A DNA stretch of 64,000 nucleotides from Rathayibacter sp. SD072. Its GTDB lineage: Bacteria; Actinomycetota; Actinomycetes; Actinomycetales; Microbacteriaceae. The notes below the pieces were generated by a model, which was not told where the DNA came from, did no database searches, and saw only the letters and a list, made by a program, of their open reading frames with translations. Shown here piece by piece: positions 26,790-35,198 of the stretch. The position numbers and the translations under genes were made by a program. Location of the stretch: positions 61,844-125,843 of the forward strand of contig NZ_JADILJ010000005.1 of the NCBI RefSeq assembly GCF_017355185.1, read 5' to 3'. Each line of letters starts with the position of its first letter. The first letter of the stretch is position 1.

Positions 26790-27312
26790 GGACGCGAAGC
26801 AGGATCGGCGGCTCGACGCCCCGAAGGGACTGCGCACACGCGTGCTGCCCCTGCGCAACCGTCAGAGCAGCGACCGCTTCGGGCGGCTGACCGAGTCGTT
26901 CGCCCGCGGCATGGGAACCCCGTGGTTCCTGTTCGGCATGACGATCTTCTGCGTGTTCTGGCTGGTCTTCAACACCTACGGACCCGAGGACGCGCGCTTC
27001 GACTCGCAGGCGCTGGGCTTCACCGTGCTGACGCTGATCCTCTCGCTGCAGGCCTCCTACGCCGCTCCCCTGCTCCTGCTCGCGCAGAACCGGCAGGACG
27101 ACCGCGACCGCGTGCAGATCGAGCAGGACCGCCAGCGTGCCGAGCGCAACCTGGCCGACACCGAGTACCTCGCCCGCGAGGTCGTGGCCCTGCGGCTCGC
27201 GATCCGCGACATGGCGAGCAAGGACTTCATCCGCTCGGAGCTGCGCACCCTCGTCGAGGAGCTCGAGAAGGACCGGACGGAGACGAGCAGGTCCGAGCGC
27301 GGCGATGTCTGA
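26782..27312 (+). CDS. DUF1003 membrane protein
   Basis: A 176-aa protein of the DUF1003 family. A basic N-terminal segment leads to FGRLTESFARGMGTPWFL, then helix 1 (FLFGMTIFCVFWLVFNTY) and helix 2 (LGFTVLTLILSLQASYAAPLLLL), then a long charged helix (QNRQDDRDRVQIEQDRQRAE) that is probably a cytoplasmic coiled coil. Function is unknown. GTG 26782 overlaps the MgtE-N/CBS gene by 8 nt and its own end overlaps mrp by 8 nt, so all three are tightly coupled. It is the natural candidate membrane partner for the upstream sensor protein. Confidence 0.85.
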   Translation: MAKDAKQDRRLDAPKGLRTRVLPLRNRQSSDRFGRLTESFARGMGTPWFLFGMTIFCVFWLVFNTYGPEDARFDSQALGFTVLTLILSLQASYAAPLLLLAQNRQDDRDRVQIEQDRQRAERNLADTEYLAREVVALRLAIRDMASKDFIRSELRTLVEELEKDRTETSRSERGDV

Positions 27313-28450
27313 CCCGACTCCCCTCGAGGGCGCGGTCCTCGCGTCGCTCGCGCGGGTCGTCGATCCCGAGATCCGCAAGCCCATCACCGAGCTCGACATG
27401 GTCGAGTCCGTGACCTCGGCCCCGGACGGCTCGGTGGACGTCGCGATCCGGCTGACCATCGTGGGCTGCCCGGCGGCGTCCGCGATCGAGCGGGACGTGA
27501 CGGAGGCGGTCGCCGGCACCCCCGGTGTGACCGGTGCCCGCGTCTCGGTCGGCGTCATGACCCCGGCTCAGCGCACCGCGCTCACGAAGCGCCTCCGCGG
27601 CGCCAAGCGCAGCATGCCCTTCGGGCCGGACTCGCTCACCCGCGTCTACGCCGTCACCAGCGGCAAGGGCGGAGTGGGCAAGTCGACGGTCACCGCGAAC
27701 CTCGCCGTCGCCCTGGTGCAGCAGGGACTCTCGGTCGGCCTGATCGACGCCGACGTGCACGGGTTCTCGATCCCCGGACTCCTCGGCCTGATGCACGACG
27801 GGCACGTCGACGGCCCCACCCGGGTGGGCGAGCTGATGCTTCCGCCCGTGGCGCACGGGGTCAAGGTCATCTCGATCGGGATGTTCCTCGAGGGCGACAC
27901 GCGCGGAGCGGCGGTCTCGTGGCGCGGTCCCATGCTGCACCGGACGATCTCGCAGTTCCTCACCGACGTCTACTTCGGCGATCTGGACGTGCTGCTGCTC
28001 GACCTGCCCCCGGGCACGGGCGACGTCGCGATCTCGATCGGCCAGCTCCTTCCGCACGCGGAAGTGCTGATCGTCACGACGCCGCAGCCCGCGGCCGCCG
28101 ATGTGGCCGAGCGCAGCGGCGCTCTGGCGCGCCAGTCGGGTCAGACGATCATCGGCGTCGTCGAGAACATGGCGGGTCTGCCGCAGCCCGACGGGTCCGT
28201 GCTCGACCTGTTCGGCACCGGTGGCGGGGCCGAGGTGGCGCGCCGTCTGAGCGCCTCGGGGAGCGAGGTGCCCGTGATCGCGTCCCTGCCGATCAGCGTC
28301 GCGCTGCGCTCCGGCGGGGACGTCGGCGTCCCGGTCGTCGTCGGGGCAGCGGAGGATCCGGCCGCGGTGGCGATCACCGCGTTGGCGAGGACGCTCGCGG
28401 CTCGGCCGCGGGGCCTGACGGGGCGACGACTGCCGATGAGCGTCGGCTGA
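27305..28450 (+). CDS. mrp: Mrp/ApbC Fe-S carrier P-loop ATPase
   Basis: A 381-aa MinD-like ATPase. The N-terminal MIP18/DUF59 domain (residues ~8-90; VDPEIRKPITELDMVESV) is fused to the ATPase with deviant Walker A VTSGKGGVGKSTVTANLA, Walker B VLLLDLPPGTGD and the family motif VVENMAG. Mrp proteins bind and transfer 4Fe-4S clusters. The C-terminal CxxC present in many Mrp proteins is not seen, so cluster binding may differ here. It is the last gene of the three-gene operon and converges on tatB. Confidence 0.9.
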   Translation: MSDPTPLEGAVLASLARVVDPEIRKPITELDMVESVTSAPDGSVDVAIRLTIVGCPAASAIERDVTEAVAGTPGVTGARVSVGVMTPAQRTALTKRLRGAKRSMPFGPDSLTRVYAVTSGKGGVGKSTVTANLAVALVQQGLSVGLIDADVHGFSIPGLLGLMHDGHVDGPTRVGELMLPPVAHGVKVISIGMFLEGDTRGAAVSWRGPMLHRTISQFLTDVYFGDLDVLLLDLPPGTGDVAISIGQLLPHAEVLIVTTPQPAAADVAERSGALARQSGQTIIGVVENMAGLPQPDGSVLDLFGTGGGAEVARRLSASGSEVPVIASLPISVALRSGGDVGVPVVVGAAEDPAAVAITALARTLAARPRGLTGRRLPMSVG

Positions 28451-28504
28451 CCCTCTGACGGGACCGGCCGCTCACCCGTCGCCGTCGGGAACCGCTCGGG
28501 TCAG
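28447..28504. terminator. Nested hairpins between mrp and tatB
   Basis: An outer 7-bp stem (CTGACCC / GGGTCAG) includes both convergent stop codons. An inner 6-bp stem (GACGGG / CCCGTC) lies inside it. Together they probably terminate both genes. Confidence 0.45.
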
Positions 28505-28923
28505 GTCGCCTCGGAATCGATGGGCGGCGGAGCGACGGTCGACAGCTGCCCCTCGCCGTGCGAGCGCTTCATCGTCGTGTAATAGCTGTCCTGCGTCGAG
28601 GCCCGGCTGCCTGCCCCCGTCGTGATGGGCGCGCCGACCTTCGTCGGAGGCTTCACGGTGGGCACGGGGTCGTCCTCGAGGAGGGCGTCGCGGATGATGC
28701 GACGAGGGTCGTACTGGCGCGGATCGAGCTTCCGCCAATCGACCTCGTTGAACTCCTCGCCCATCTCGTCCTTGACCCGCTCGCGCGCCTGCGTGGCGAA
28801 TCCGCGCACCTTGCGCACGAGCTGACCCAGCTGCGCGGCGTAGTGCGGGAGGCGATCAGGGCCCAGCACGAAGACAGCGATCACTCCGATGATGAGGAGC
28901 TTGTCGAACGTCAAACCGAACAC
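28501..28923 (-). CDS. tatB: Sec-independent translocase subunit TatB
   Basis: A 140-aa protein with one N-terminal helix and the TatB hinge: FGLTFDKLLIIGVIAVFVLGPDRLP, then an amphipathic helix (YAAQLGQLVRKVRGFATQ) and a disordered tail. The Tat system exports folded proteins; at least two Tat substrates are encoded in this window (the beta-helix protein and EfeB). TatA and TatC are not here. GTG 28923 gives the exact TatB N-terminus, and TACTCT lies 6 nt before it (leaderless). Confidence 0.9.
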   Translation of the reverse strand: MFGLTFDKLLIIGVIAVFVLGPDRLPHYAAQLGQLVRKVRGFATQARERVKDEMGEEFNEVDWRKLDPRQYDPRRIIRDALLEDDPVPTVKPPTKVGAPITTGAGSRASTQDSYYTTMKRSHGEGQLSTVAPPPIDSEAT

Positions 28924-28935
28924 GGGACAAGAGTA
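28924..28935 (-). promoter_or_regulatory. Leaderless -10 box of tatB
   Basis: TACTCT (28935-28930 on the minus strand) is followed by 6 nt and then GTG 28923. Confidence 0.5.
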
Positions 28936-29030
28936 ACCCGCCGCGCCTGCGGCACCGACCCCGCGCGCCACCGTAGCCTTGCCCTGCGCGGACGCGATCC
29001 GTCCACCGCACCGACAAGAGGAGCTCGACC

Positions 29031-29663
29031 GTGTCCGACAAGGATGCCAATTGGAAGTACGCCGAGGACGCGGTCGTCGAGCCCGAGGCCATCGCCTCCG
29101 CCCGCCGCCTCTCGGTCGAGCTGGGCATCGACGCCGTCTCGCCGTCCATCGGGGCGCAGTCCTCGCTCATCGCGGCCGCGGCGCGCGCCTCGCAGATCAT
29201 CGAGATCGGCACCGGCACCGGAGTGAGCGGCCTGTGGCTGCTCGACGGCGCCCCCGAGGCGATGCTGACCTCGATCGACTCGGAGGCGGTTCACCAGCAG
29301 CACGCGCGAGCGCAGTTCCACGAGGCCGGCGTGTCCCCCAACCGCCTCCGCCTCATCCCGGGCCGAGCGCTCGAGGTGCTGCCCCGGATGAACGAGAACT
29401 CGTACGACATCGTCTTCGTCGACGGCGATCCGCTGCAGGTCATCGAGAACGTCGAGCACGCGCTGCGGCTCGTGCGCCCGGGCGGAACCGTGCTGATCCC
29501 CCACGCCCTCTGGCGGGGACGGGTCTCGAACCCGGCTCAGCGCGACGAGATCGCGTCGGCGTTCCGCACCCTGGTCGCCGAGATCAGCGCGTCCCCCGCC
29601 GTGGTGAGCATCCTCTCCCCCATCGGAGACGGACTGCTCCAGGCCAACAAGCGCCGGGCCTGA
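29031..29663 (+). CDS. O-methyltransferase
   Basis: A 210-aa class I SAM methyltransferase of the caffeoyl-CoA-type O-methyltransferase family. The SAM loop is IIEIGTGTGVSGLWLL, the acidic residue is in TSIDSE, and the metal/substrate region is YDIVFVDGDPLQV. Substrate is unknown. GTG 29031 is preceded by GAGGAG at ~9 nt. It is divergent from tatB. This family member is conserved next to tatB in many actinobacteria, but no functional link is known. Confidence 0.85.
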   Translation: MSDKDANWKYAEDAVVEPEAIASARRLSVELGIDAVSPSIGAQSSLIAAAARASQIIEIGTGTGVSGLWLLDGAPEAMLTSIDSEAVHQQHARAQFHEAGVSPNRLRLIPGRALEVLPRMNENSYDIVFVDGDPLQVIENVEHALRLVRPGGTVLIPHALWRGRVSNPAQRDEIASAFRTLVAEISASPAVVSILSPIGDGLLQANKRRA

Positions 29664-29689
29664 CGCGCCGATCCGTCCTGGAACGAGGG

Positions 29690-29720
29690 AACGCCCGCCG
29701 CACGGTGTGCGACGGGCGTT
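29690..29720. terminator. Bidirectional terminator, O-methyltransferase / DUF3117
   Basis: A 14-bp stem with one mismatch (AACGCCCGCCGCAC / GTGCGACGGGCGTT) and a 3-nt loop lies between the two convergent genes. Confidence 0.7.
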
Positions 29721-29745
29721 CTCGACGGTGCTGGTGGTGCCGCCG

Positions 29746-29919
29746 TCAGGCGGGGGTCACCACCGATGCGAGAGCATCGTGCAGCTCTTTCGCCTCTGCA
29801 TCGTTGACCGAGACGACGAGTCGTCCGCCTCCTTCGAGCGGAACGCGCACGACGATGAGTCGACCCTCCTTAACAGCCTCCATCGGTCCGTCTCCGGTCC
29901 TGGGCTTCATGGCCGCCAT
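29746..29919 (-). CDS. DUF3117 small protein
   Basis: A 57-aa protein starting MAAMKPRTGDGPMEAV and continuing with RLIVVRVPLEGGGRLVV. This matches the DUF3117 family, which is short, highly conserved and nearly universal in actinobacteria, with no known function. A GGGGAA ribosome site lies ~6 nt before the ATG. The stop is followed by the terminator shared with the O-methyltransferase gene. Confidence 0.9.
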   Translation of the reverse strand: MAAMKPRTGDGPMEAVKEGRLIVVRVPLEGGGRLVVSVNDAEAKELHDALASVVTPA

Positions 29920-30009
29920 AGAGTTCCCCTTTCGTGACGTATCCCCCTATTATCGTGCATCCGCGGTGTTCGAGAAATCGCGCTCTCCGGCGAGCCCGCG
30001 GGACGTCGA

Positions 30010-31233
30010 TCACGGGGGCGTCCAGTCGTAGCCGTCGACGGCCCAGCAGGCGGAGATCCAGAGGATCTGACCGCCGATCCCGGCCAGGACCAGTGCGACC
30101 CGGAAGAGCGGCGATCGGGGCACGGCGAGTGCTCCGACCAGCGGGAACATCGGCCCGAGCAGCCGGAACGTGCTCGACTGCGGGAAGAAGAACGCGAACA
30201 GGTACACCGCGTAGCCCGCGATCCACGCGCGGCTGACGAGGTCGAGCCGGCGCACCCACGGCGAGGCCATGACGCCGACGAAGGCGGCCACGAGCAGCAC
30301 CACCAGGACGATGCCGATGGCCGGCGACTGGAACCACCACTGGCCCCACCACGCCCCGCCCTGGAACCACGAGGTGAAGGGGAAGAGCTCCTGGTAGCCG
30401 ATGTAGGAGGAGCGCCAGGCGAGCTCGGTGTCGGTGTAGGCGGTGATCGACCCGGTGACCGCCCAGGCCGCGATCGGCCAGAGGAAGCCGACCACGAGGC
30501 CCCAGACCGTCAGCGCCACGGTGGGCAGCCAGTCGCTGCGCTCGAAGGGCTCGCGCGAGCGTCGGAGGAAGCGGACGAGGACGTAGAGCCCCATCGCCGC
30601 GGCGAAGGCCAGCCCGCTCGGCCGGGTGAGGCCCAGCAGCAGGACGACCGGGAAGACGAGCGCGTACCGCCCGCGCACGAGCAGCAGCAGGGTGATCGCG
30701 GTCAGCATCATCGCCGCAGACTCGGCGTAGGCCAGCTGCAGCAGCGGCGAGGTGGGAGCGACGCAGAAGAGCAGCACCGCGACCAGCGACTGCGTCTCGC
30801 TGAGCGAGTGCCGGAGGAGGCGGTAGAGGACCAGGGAGGTGACCGCTCCGCAGACGACCGAGACGGTGACGGCGGCGGGCGCCCATCCGAGGCCCGTGAC
30901 CAGCATGAGCAGGCGGACCACCGCGGGGTAGAGCGGCATGAACGCCCAGGCGTTCTCGCCGATCTCGCCCGCCTCGGTGACCGGGAGGGTGGAGGGGTAG
31001 CCGGAGAGGGCGATGATCTCGTACCAGCGCCCGTCCCACATCGAGGCGAAGGCGGAGTAGGAGGGGGACGGGCCGGTCCAGGAGTTGGCGGCCTGGTTCG
31101 CGGCGAACTGCAGAAGGATCACCGTGGTGACCAGGCGCGTGAGCACGAAGACGGCGAGCACCCGCGCCCACCACGGGACGAGTCGGAGCCGGGCCCGTCG
31201 ACGCGCCGTCGACGCCGGAGCGACGGCGGTCAC
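30010..31233 (-). CDS. PIG-V-like membrane mannosyltransferase
   Basis: A 407-aa polytopic membrane protein with ~9-10 helices. After the first helix comes [18 protein letters not shown], the conserved Asp-containing loop of PIG-V-type GT-C mannosyltransferases. A second motif-like stretch is [11 protein letters not shown], and [14 protein letters not shown] also fits that family. The likely donor is a polyprenyl-phosphate mannose and the acceptor a cell-envelope lipid or protein; neither is shown by sequence. GTG 31233 overlaps the dapE stop (GTGA), so it is co-transcribed with dapE. Confidence 0.75.
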   Translation of the reverse strand: MTAVAPASTARRRARLRLVPWWARVLAVFVLTRLVTTVILLQFAANQAANSWTGPSPSYSAFASMWDGRWYEIIALSGYPSTLPVTEAGEIGENAWAFMPLYPAVVRLLMLVTGLGWAPAAVTVSVVCGAVTSLVLYRLLRHSLSETQSLVAVLLFCVAPTSPLLQLAYAESAAMMLTAITLLLLVRGRYALVFPVVLLLGLTRPSGLAFAAAMGLYVLVRFLRRSREPFERSDWLPTVALTVWGLVVGFLWPIAAWAVTGSITAYTDTELAWRSSYIGYQELFPFTSWFQGGAWWGQWWFQSPAIGIVLVVLLVAAFVGVMASPWVRRLDLVSRAWIAGYAVYLFAFFFPQSSTFRLLGPMFPLVGALAVPRSPLFRVALVLAGIGGQILWISACWAVDGYDWTPP

Positions 31234-32339
31234 GCGGGGGTGCTCAACCAGCCGCGGAGACCGTCGGCGCAGGCCGTGATCTCGTGCACCGCGACGCGCT
31301 CGTCGTCGGCGTGGGCCTTGAGGGGGTCGCCGGGGCCGTAGTTCACGGCCGGCACTCCCATCGCCGAGAAGCGCGCGACGTCCGTCCATCCGTACTTCGG
31401 CTTCGCCTCGGCGCCGACGGAGGAGAGGAAGGCCTGAGCGAGCGGCGCGTCGAGGCCGGGGCGGGCGCCCTCGGCGAGGTCGACGACCTCGACCTCGAAG
31501 CCGTGGAAGAGCTCGCGGAGGTGCTCGACGGCCTCGGCACCGGTGCGGTTCGGAGCGAAGCGGTAGTTGACGTGGACCGTGCAGAGGTCGGGGACGACGT
31601 TGCCGGCCACTCCTCCCGAGATCCGCACGGCGTTGACGCCCTCGCGGTAGACGAGGCCCTCGACCTCGACCTCGCGCGGCTCGTAGGCGGCGAGCCGATC
31701 GAGGATCGGTGCGGCCGCGTGGATGGCGTTCTCGCCGACCCAGCTGCGGGCGGAGTGGGCGCGGAGTCCGCGGGTCACGATGTCGACGCGCAGGGTGCCG
31801 TTGCAGCCGCCCTCGACCTCGCTGCTCGTCGGCTCGCCCAGAACGGCGAAGTCGGCGGCGAAGAGGTCGGGGCGGTGGCGGGCCAGCCGTCCGAGGCCGT
31901 TGAGGTCGGAGGCGACCTCCTCGTTGTCGTACCAGATCCAGGTGACGTCGACCGCGGGCTCGACGAGCTCGGCGGCGAGGACGAGCTGCACGGCCACCCC
32001 CGCCTTCATGTCGACGGTTCCGCGCCCGACCAGGTACTCGACTCCGTCGATGCTCTCGTCGACGACGGGCAGGTTGCCGTTGATCGGGACGGTGTCGAGG
32101 TGGCCGGCGATGACGACGCGCTGCGCTCGGCCGAGCGAGGTGCGCGCGACGACCGTGTCCCCGTCGCGGATCACCTCGAGGTGACCGCAGGCGGACAGCG
32201 CCGCCTCGACCGCGTCGGCCAGTGCCGACTCCTCCCCCGAGACGGACGGGATGTCGCACAGCGCCCGCGTCAGCGCGATCGGATCGGACGCGAGATCCAG
32301 CCTCACGAGGGGCGGAGCGGCGGGGGTCGGAGCGGCCAT
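31230..32339 (-). CDS. dapE: Succinyl-diaminopimelate desuccinylase
   Basis: A 369-aa M20-family zinc hydrolase that releases succinate from N-succinyl-LL-DAP. The first metal motif is [14 protein letters not shown], followed by the bridging Asp in [10 protein letters not shown] and the catalytic Glu pair in WIWYDNEEV, and [18 protein letters not shown]. The dimerisation (lid) domain is at ~175-285. ATG 32339 lies inside a long palindrome and TACCCT is 7 nt upstream, so the mRNA is probably leaderless. It is divergent from dapD, which acts two steps earlier. Confidence 0.94.
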   Translation of the reverse strand: MAAPTPAAPPLVRLDLASDPIALTRALCDIPSVSGEESALADAVEAALSACGHLEVIRDGDTVVARTSLGRAQRVVIAGHLDTVPINGNLPVVDESIDGVEYLVGRGTVDMKAGVAVQLVLAAELVEPAVDVTWIWYDNEEVASDLNGLGRLARHRPDLFAADFAVLGEPTSSEVEGGCNGTLRVDIVTRGLRAHSARSWVGENAIHAAAPILDRLAAYEPREVEVEGLVYREGVNAVRISGGVAGNVVPDLCTVHVNYRFAPNRTGAEAVEHLRELFHGFEVEVVDLAEGARPGLDAPLAQAFLSSVGAEAKPKYGWTDVARFSAMGVPAVNYGPGDPLKAHADDERVAVHEITACADGLRGWLSTPA

Positions 32340-32387
32340 GGCACCCAGGGTAGCGGCCGCGGGCCGCGCGCTACCCTGGGTGCCATG
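32337..32387. promoter_or_regulatory. Mirror-image leaderless promoters of dapE and dapD
   Basis: A perfect 19-bp inverted repeat (arms 32337-32355 and 32369-32387, 13-nt GC spacer) holds both ATG codons at its outer ends. Each arm has TACCCT, 7 nt, then ATG. The two -10 boxes are 25 bp apart, so each promoter's -35 region overlaps the other's -10. Confidence 0.8.
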
Positions 32388-33365
32388 ACCCCCGAGCACT
32401 CCGCCGACTCCTCCGCGCCCGCCTCCGCCTGGGGCTACGGGCTCGCCACGATCGCCTCGGACGGCACCGTCCTCGACACCTGGTTCCCGGAGCCGCGCCT
32501 GGGCACGATCCCCGCCGGCCGCGACCCGTGGATCGTCCCGGCCGAGTTCGAGTCGCTCGCGGGAGAGGACCCCCGGCGCGAGGTGCGCATCGACGTGGTG
32601 ACCCTGCAGATCGACCTCTCCTCGCCTCCGGCCTCGACGTCGGACGCCTACCTGCGCCTGCACCTGCTGTCGCACCTGCTCGTCCAGCCGAACACGGTGA
32701 ACCTCGACGGCGTGTTCGCGCACCTGCCGAACGTGGTCTGGACCAACGCCGGACCGGTGTCCCCCGACTCGTTCACGCGACTCCGCCCGTCGCTGCGCCG
32801 GCACGGCATCCAGGCCGCCGGGATCGACAAGTTCCCCCGGCTGACCGACTACGTCACTCCGGCCAAAGTGCGGATCGCGGACACCTCGCGCGTGCGCCTG
32901 GGCGCGCACCTCGCTCCGGGCACGACCGTGATGCACGAGGGCTTCGTGAACTTCAACGCCGGGACGCTCGGCAGCTCGATGGTCGAGGGCCGGATCTCGC
33001 AGGGCGTCGTCGTCGGCGACGGCTCCGACATCGGCGGCGGTGCGTCGATCATGGGCACGCTGTCGGGCGGAGGCACGCAGCGGATCTCGATCGGCGCCCG
33101 CGCCCTGCTCGGGGCGAACTCGGGCATCGGGATCTCGATCGGGGACGACTCCGTCGTCGAGGCGGGGCTGTACGTCACGGCGGGCACGAAGGTCGTGGTC
33201 GTCGGAGGAGCGCCCCGGGCCGACGGGCGCCCGCAGACCGTGAAGGCGGTCGAGCTGTCGGGCGTGCCGAACCTGCTGTTCCGCCGCAACTCGCTGACGG
33301 GCGCGGTGGAGGTGCTCCCCCGCACCGGTGCGGGCATCGAGCTGAACACGGCCTTGCACGCCTGA
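32385..33365 (+). CDS. dapD: Tetrahydrodipicolinate N-succinyltransferase
   Basis: A 326-aa left-handed beta-helix transferase of the actinobacterial DapD type, which succinylates tetrahydrodipicolinate. Hexapeptide-like repeats run from ~160 to 290: [39 protein letters not shown] and [17 protein letters not shown]. Length fits the long actinobacterial form. ATG 32385 is preceded by TACCCT plus 7 nt and has no ribosome site (leaderless). The gene is monocistronic and is followed by three dispersed repeats. Confidence 0.95.
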   Translation: MTPEHSADSSAPASAWGYGLATIASDGTVLDTWFPEPRLGTIPAGRDPWIVPAEFESLAGEDPRREVRIDVVTLQIDLSSPPASTSDAYLRLHLLSHLLVQPNTVNLDGVFAHLPNVVWTNAGPVSPDSFTRLRPSLRRHGIQAAGIDKFPRLTDYVTPAKVRIADTSRVRLGAHLAPGTTVMHEGFVNFNAGTLGSSMVEGRISQGVVVGDGSDIGGGASIMGTLSGGGTQRISIGARALLGANSGIGISIGDDSVVEAGLYVTAGTKVVVVGGAPRADGRPQTVKAVELSGVPNLLFRRNSLTGAVEVLPRTGAGIELNTALHA

Positions 33366-33379
33366 GGTCCGGCGGCGGG

Positions 33380-33418
33380 GGTCTCGATACGCCCGCGAGC
33401 GGGCTACTCGACCAGCAG
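33380..33418 (+). repeat. Dispersed hairpin repeat, copy 4
   Basis: Flanks are GGTCTCGATAC and TACTCGACCAGCA. The internal stem is GCCCGC / GCGGGC, different from copy 1 but still fully paired. Confidence 0.85.
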
Positions 33419-33442
33419 AGAGTCCTCCCGCTGCTGACCCCC

Positions 33443-33480
33443 GCTGGTCGAGCAGCCGTCGCAGACGGCGTATCGAGACC
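33443..33480 (-). repeat. Dispersed hairpin repeat, copy 5
   Basis: Inverted copy; in its own orientation the stem is gccgtc-tgc-gacggc, with intact GGTCTCGATAC and GCTCGACCAGC flanks. Confidence 0.85.
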
Positions 33481-33498
33481 ACCCCTCCCGGAGACCGG

Positions 33499-33537
33499 GG
33501 TCTCGATACGCCCGCGAGCGGGCTACTCGACCAGCAG
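33499..33537 (+). repeat. Dispersed hairpin repeat, copy 6
   Basis: Nearly identical to copy 4. Copies 4-5-6 form a + - + array between dapD and gltA. Confidence 0.85.
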
Positions 33538-33553
33538 AGGGGGGTGAACGGAC

Positions 33554-33584
33554 GATGCCGCCTCCGCGGGGCGGAGACGGCATC
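33554..33584 (-). terminator. Terminator of gltA
   Basis: A 13-bp stem with one mismatch (GATGCCGCCTCCG / CGGAGACGGCATC) lies 11 nt past the gltA stop. It has no U tract. Confidence 0.65.
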
Positions 33585-33595
33585 GGGGCGGCGGG

Positions 33596-34966
33596 TCAGC
33601 TGCCGGTGGGCCAGTGGCGCTCGGGGGCGCCCATGTACAGCTGCTGGGGGCGGCCGATCTTGGTCTGCTTGTCGATGTTCATCTCGCGCCAGTGGGCGAT
33701 CCAGCCGGGCAGGCGGCCGATCGCGAACAGCACGGTGAACATGCGGGTCGGGAAGCCCATCGCCTTGTAGATGACCCCGGTGTAGAAGTCGACGTTCGGG
33801 TAGAGGCGGCGCTCCTTGAAGTAGTCGTCCTCGAGCGCGAGGGCCTCGAGCTCCATGGCGATGTCGAGCAGCGGGTCCTTCACTCCGAGGGCCTGCAGCA
33901 CCTCCGAGGCGCTCTCCTTGACGAGCTTCGCGCGCGGGTCGTAGTTCTTGTACACCCGGTGGCCGAAGCCCATCAGGCGCACGCCCTCCTCCTTGTTCTT
34001 CACCCGCTCGACGAAGGTCTGGACGCTCTCGCCCGACTCGCGGATGCGGCCGAGCATCGTCAGGACGGCCTCGTTGGCTCCGCCGTGCAACGGGCCGAAG
34101 AGCGCGTTGATGCCGGCGGAGACGGACGCGTAGAGGTTGGCCTCGGTCGAGCCGACCAGGCGCACGGTCGAGGTCGACGCGTTCTGCTCGTGGTCCTCGT
34201 GGAGGATCAGCAGACGGTCGAGCGCCTTGGAGAGGACCGGGTCGACGTCGTACCGCTCGGCCATGGTGCCGAAGTTCAGTCGGAGGAAGTTGTCGACGAA
34301 GCTCAGCGAGTTGTCGGGGTACAGGAACGCCTGGCCGATGCTCTTCTTGTGCGCGTACGCGGCCATGACCGGCAGCTTCGCGAGCAGGCGGATCGTCGTC
34401 AGCTCGACGGCCTCGGGATCCTTGGGGTTCGAGCTGTCCTCGTAGTAGGTGGACAGGGCCGAGACTCCCGCGGAGAGCACCGACATCGGGTGCGCGCTGT
34501 GCGGGAGCGCGTCGAAGAAGCGCTTGAGGTCCTCGTGCAGGAGCGTGTGGCGGCGGATGCGCTCGTCGAAGCCCGCGAGCTCGTCGGCGGTGGGCAGCTC
34601 ACCGTAGATGAGGAGCCAGGCCACCTCGAGGTACGTCGCGTTCGTCGCGACCTCCTCGATCGGGTACCCGCGGTACCGCAGGACGCCCTTGTCGCCGTCG
34701 ATGTACGTGATCTGCGACTTGGTCGCCGCCGTGTTGACGAAGCCGTAGTCGAGCGACATGAAGCCGGTCTGCTTCGTCAGAGTCGAGAAGTCGATGCTCG
34801 AGGCGCCGTCGACGCTGCGGAGGATCGGGAAGTCGGCGGTGCGGTCGCCGAAGGTGAGCGTCACCTTCTCGGGCTGGGCCTCGGCCGCAGCCGGCGCGCT
34901 CTCCGTGGCGGGCTCCGGTGCCTCCACCGTCGCGGTTCCGTCGCTCTGCGTGCCGGATTCGGTCAC
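33596..34966 (-). CDS. gltA: Citrate synthase
   Basis: A 456-aa type II (hexameric-type) citrate synthase, condensing oxaloacetate with acetyl-CoA. An Ala/Glu-rich N-terminus of ~30 residues precedes the enzyme. Active-site segments are SAHPMSVLSAGVSAL, EDHEQNASTSTVRLVGST with its His, FGPLHGGANEAVL with the catalytic His, MGFGHRVYKNYDPRA and VDFYTGV with the catalytic Asp. GTG 34966 has a strong GGGAGG ribosome site at 4 nt. It is transcribed alone; a TAGGCT box at 35086-35091 (minus strand) may be its -10, giving a leader of ~110 nt. Confidence 0.96.
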   Translation of the reverse strand: MTESGTQSDGTATVEAPEPATESAPAAAEAQPEKVTLTFGDRTADFPILRSVDGASSIDFSTLTKQTGFMSLDYGFVNTAATKSQITYIDGDKGVLRYRGYPIEEVATNATYLEVAWLLIYGELPTADELAGFDERIRRHTLLHEDLKRFFDALPHSAHPMSVLSAGVSALSTYYEDSSNPKDPEAVELTTIRLLAKLPVMAAYAHKKSIGQAFLYPDNSLSFVDNFLRLNFGTMAERYDVDPVLSKALDRLLILHEDHEQNASTSTVRLVGSTEANLYASVSAGINALFGPLHGGANEAVLTMLGRIRESGESVQTFVERVKNKEEGVRLMGFGHRVYKNYDPRAKLVKESASEVLQALGVKDPLLDIAMELEALALEDDYFKERRLYPNVDFYTGVIYKAMGFPTRMFTVLFAIGRLPGWIAHWREMNIDKQTKIGRPQQLYMGAPERHWPTGS

Positions 34967-35149
34967 AACGCCTCCCAGGTCGTCACGGTCGCTCCCCGGG
35001 CAGCGCGCTCGCACGGAGCAGGCGGCGCCGGGTGTGGGCGGTGCAGTCGGCGCCGTTGTGTGGCGACATCGACCGAACCTCCTACAGCCTAAGGGCACAG
35101 CAGGGGACCTGCTGCACCGGCCAGTGCTCCGGGGCGCGCGTTGTGGGAT

Positions 35150-35198
35150 ACCGCCAGGACCCGCCCTCGGAGGGGAGCGGGACGCCCGCGGCGGCGGT
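35150..35198 (-). terminator. Terminator-like structure after dapC
   Basis: Outer stem ACCGCC / GGCGGT and inner stem CCCGC / GCGGG lie directly after the dapC stop. Imperfect, without a U tract. Confidence 0.4.
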
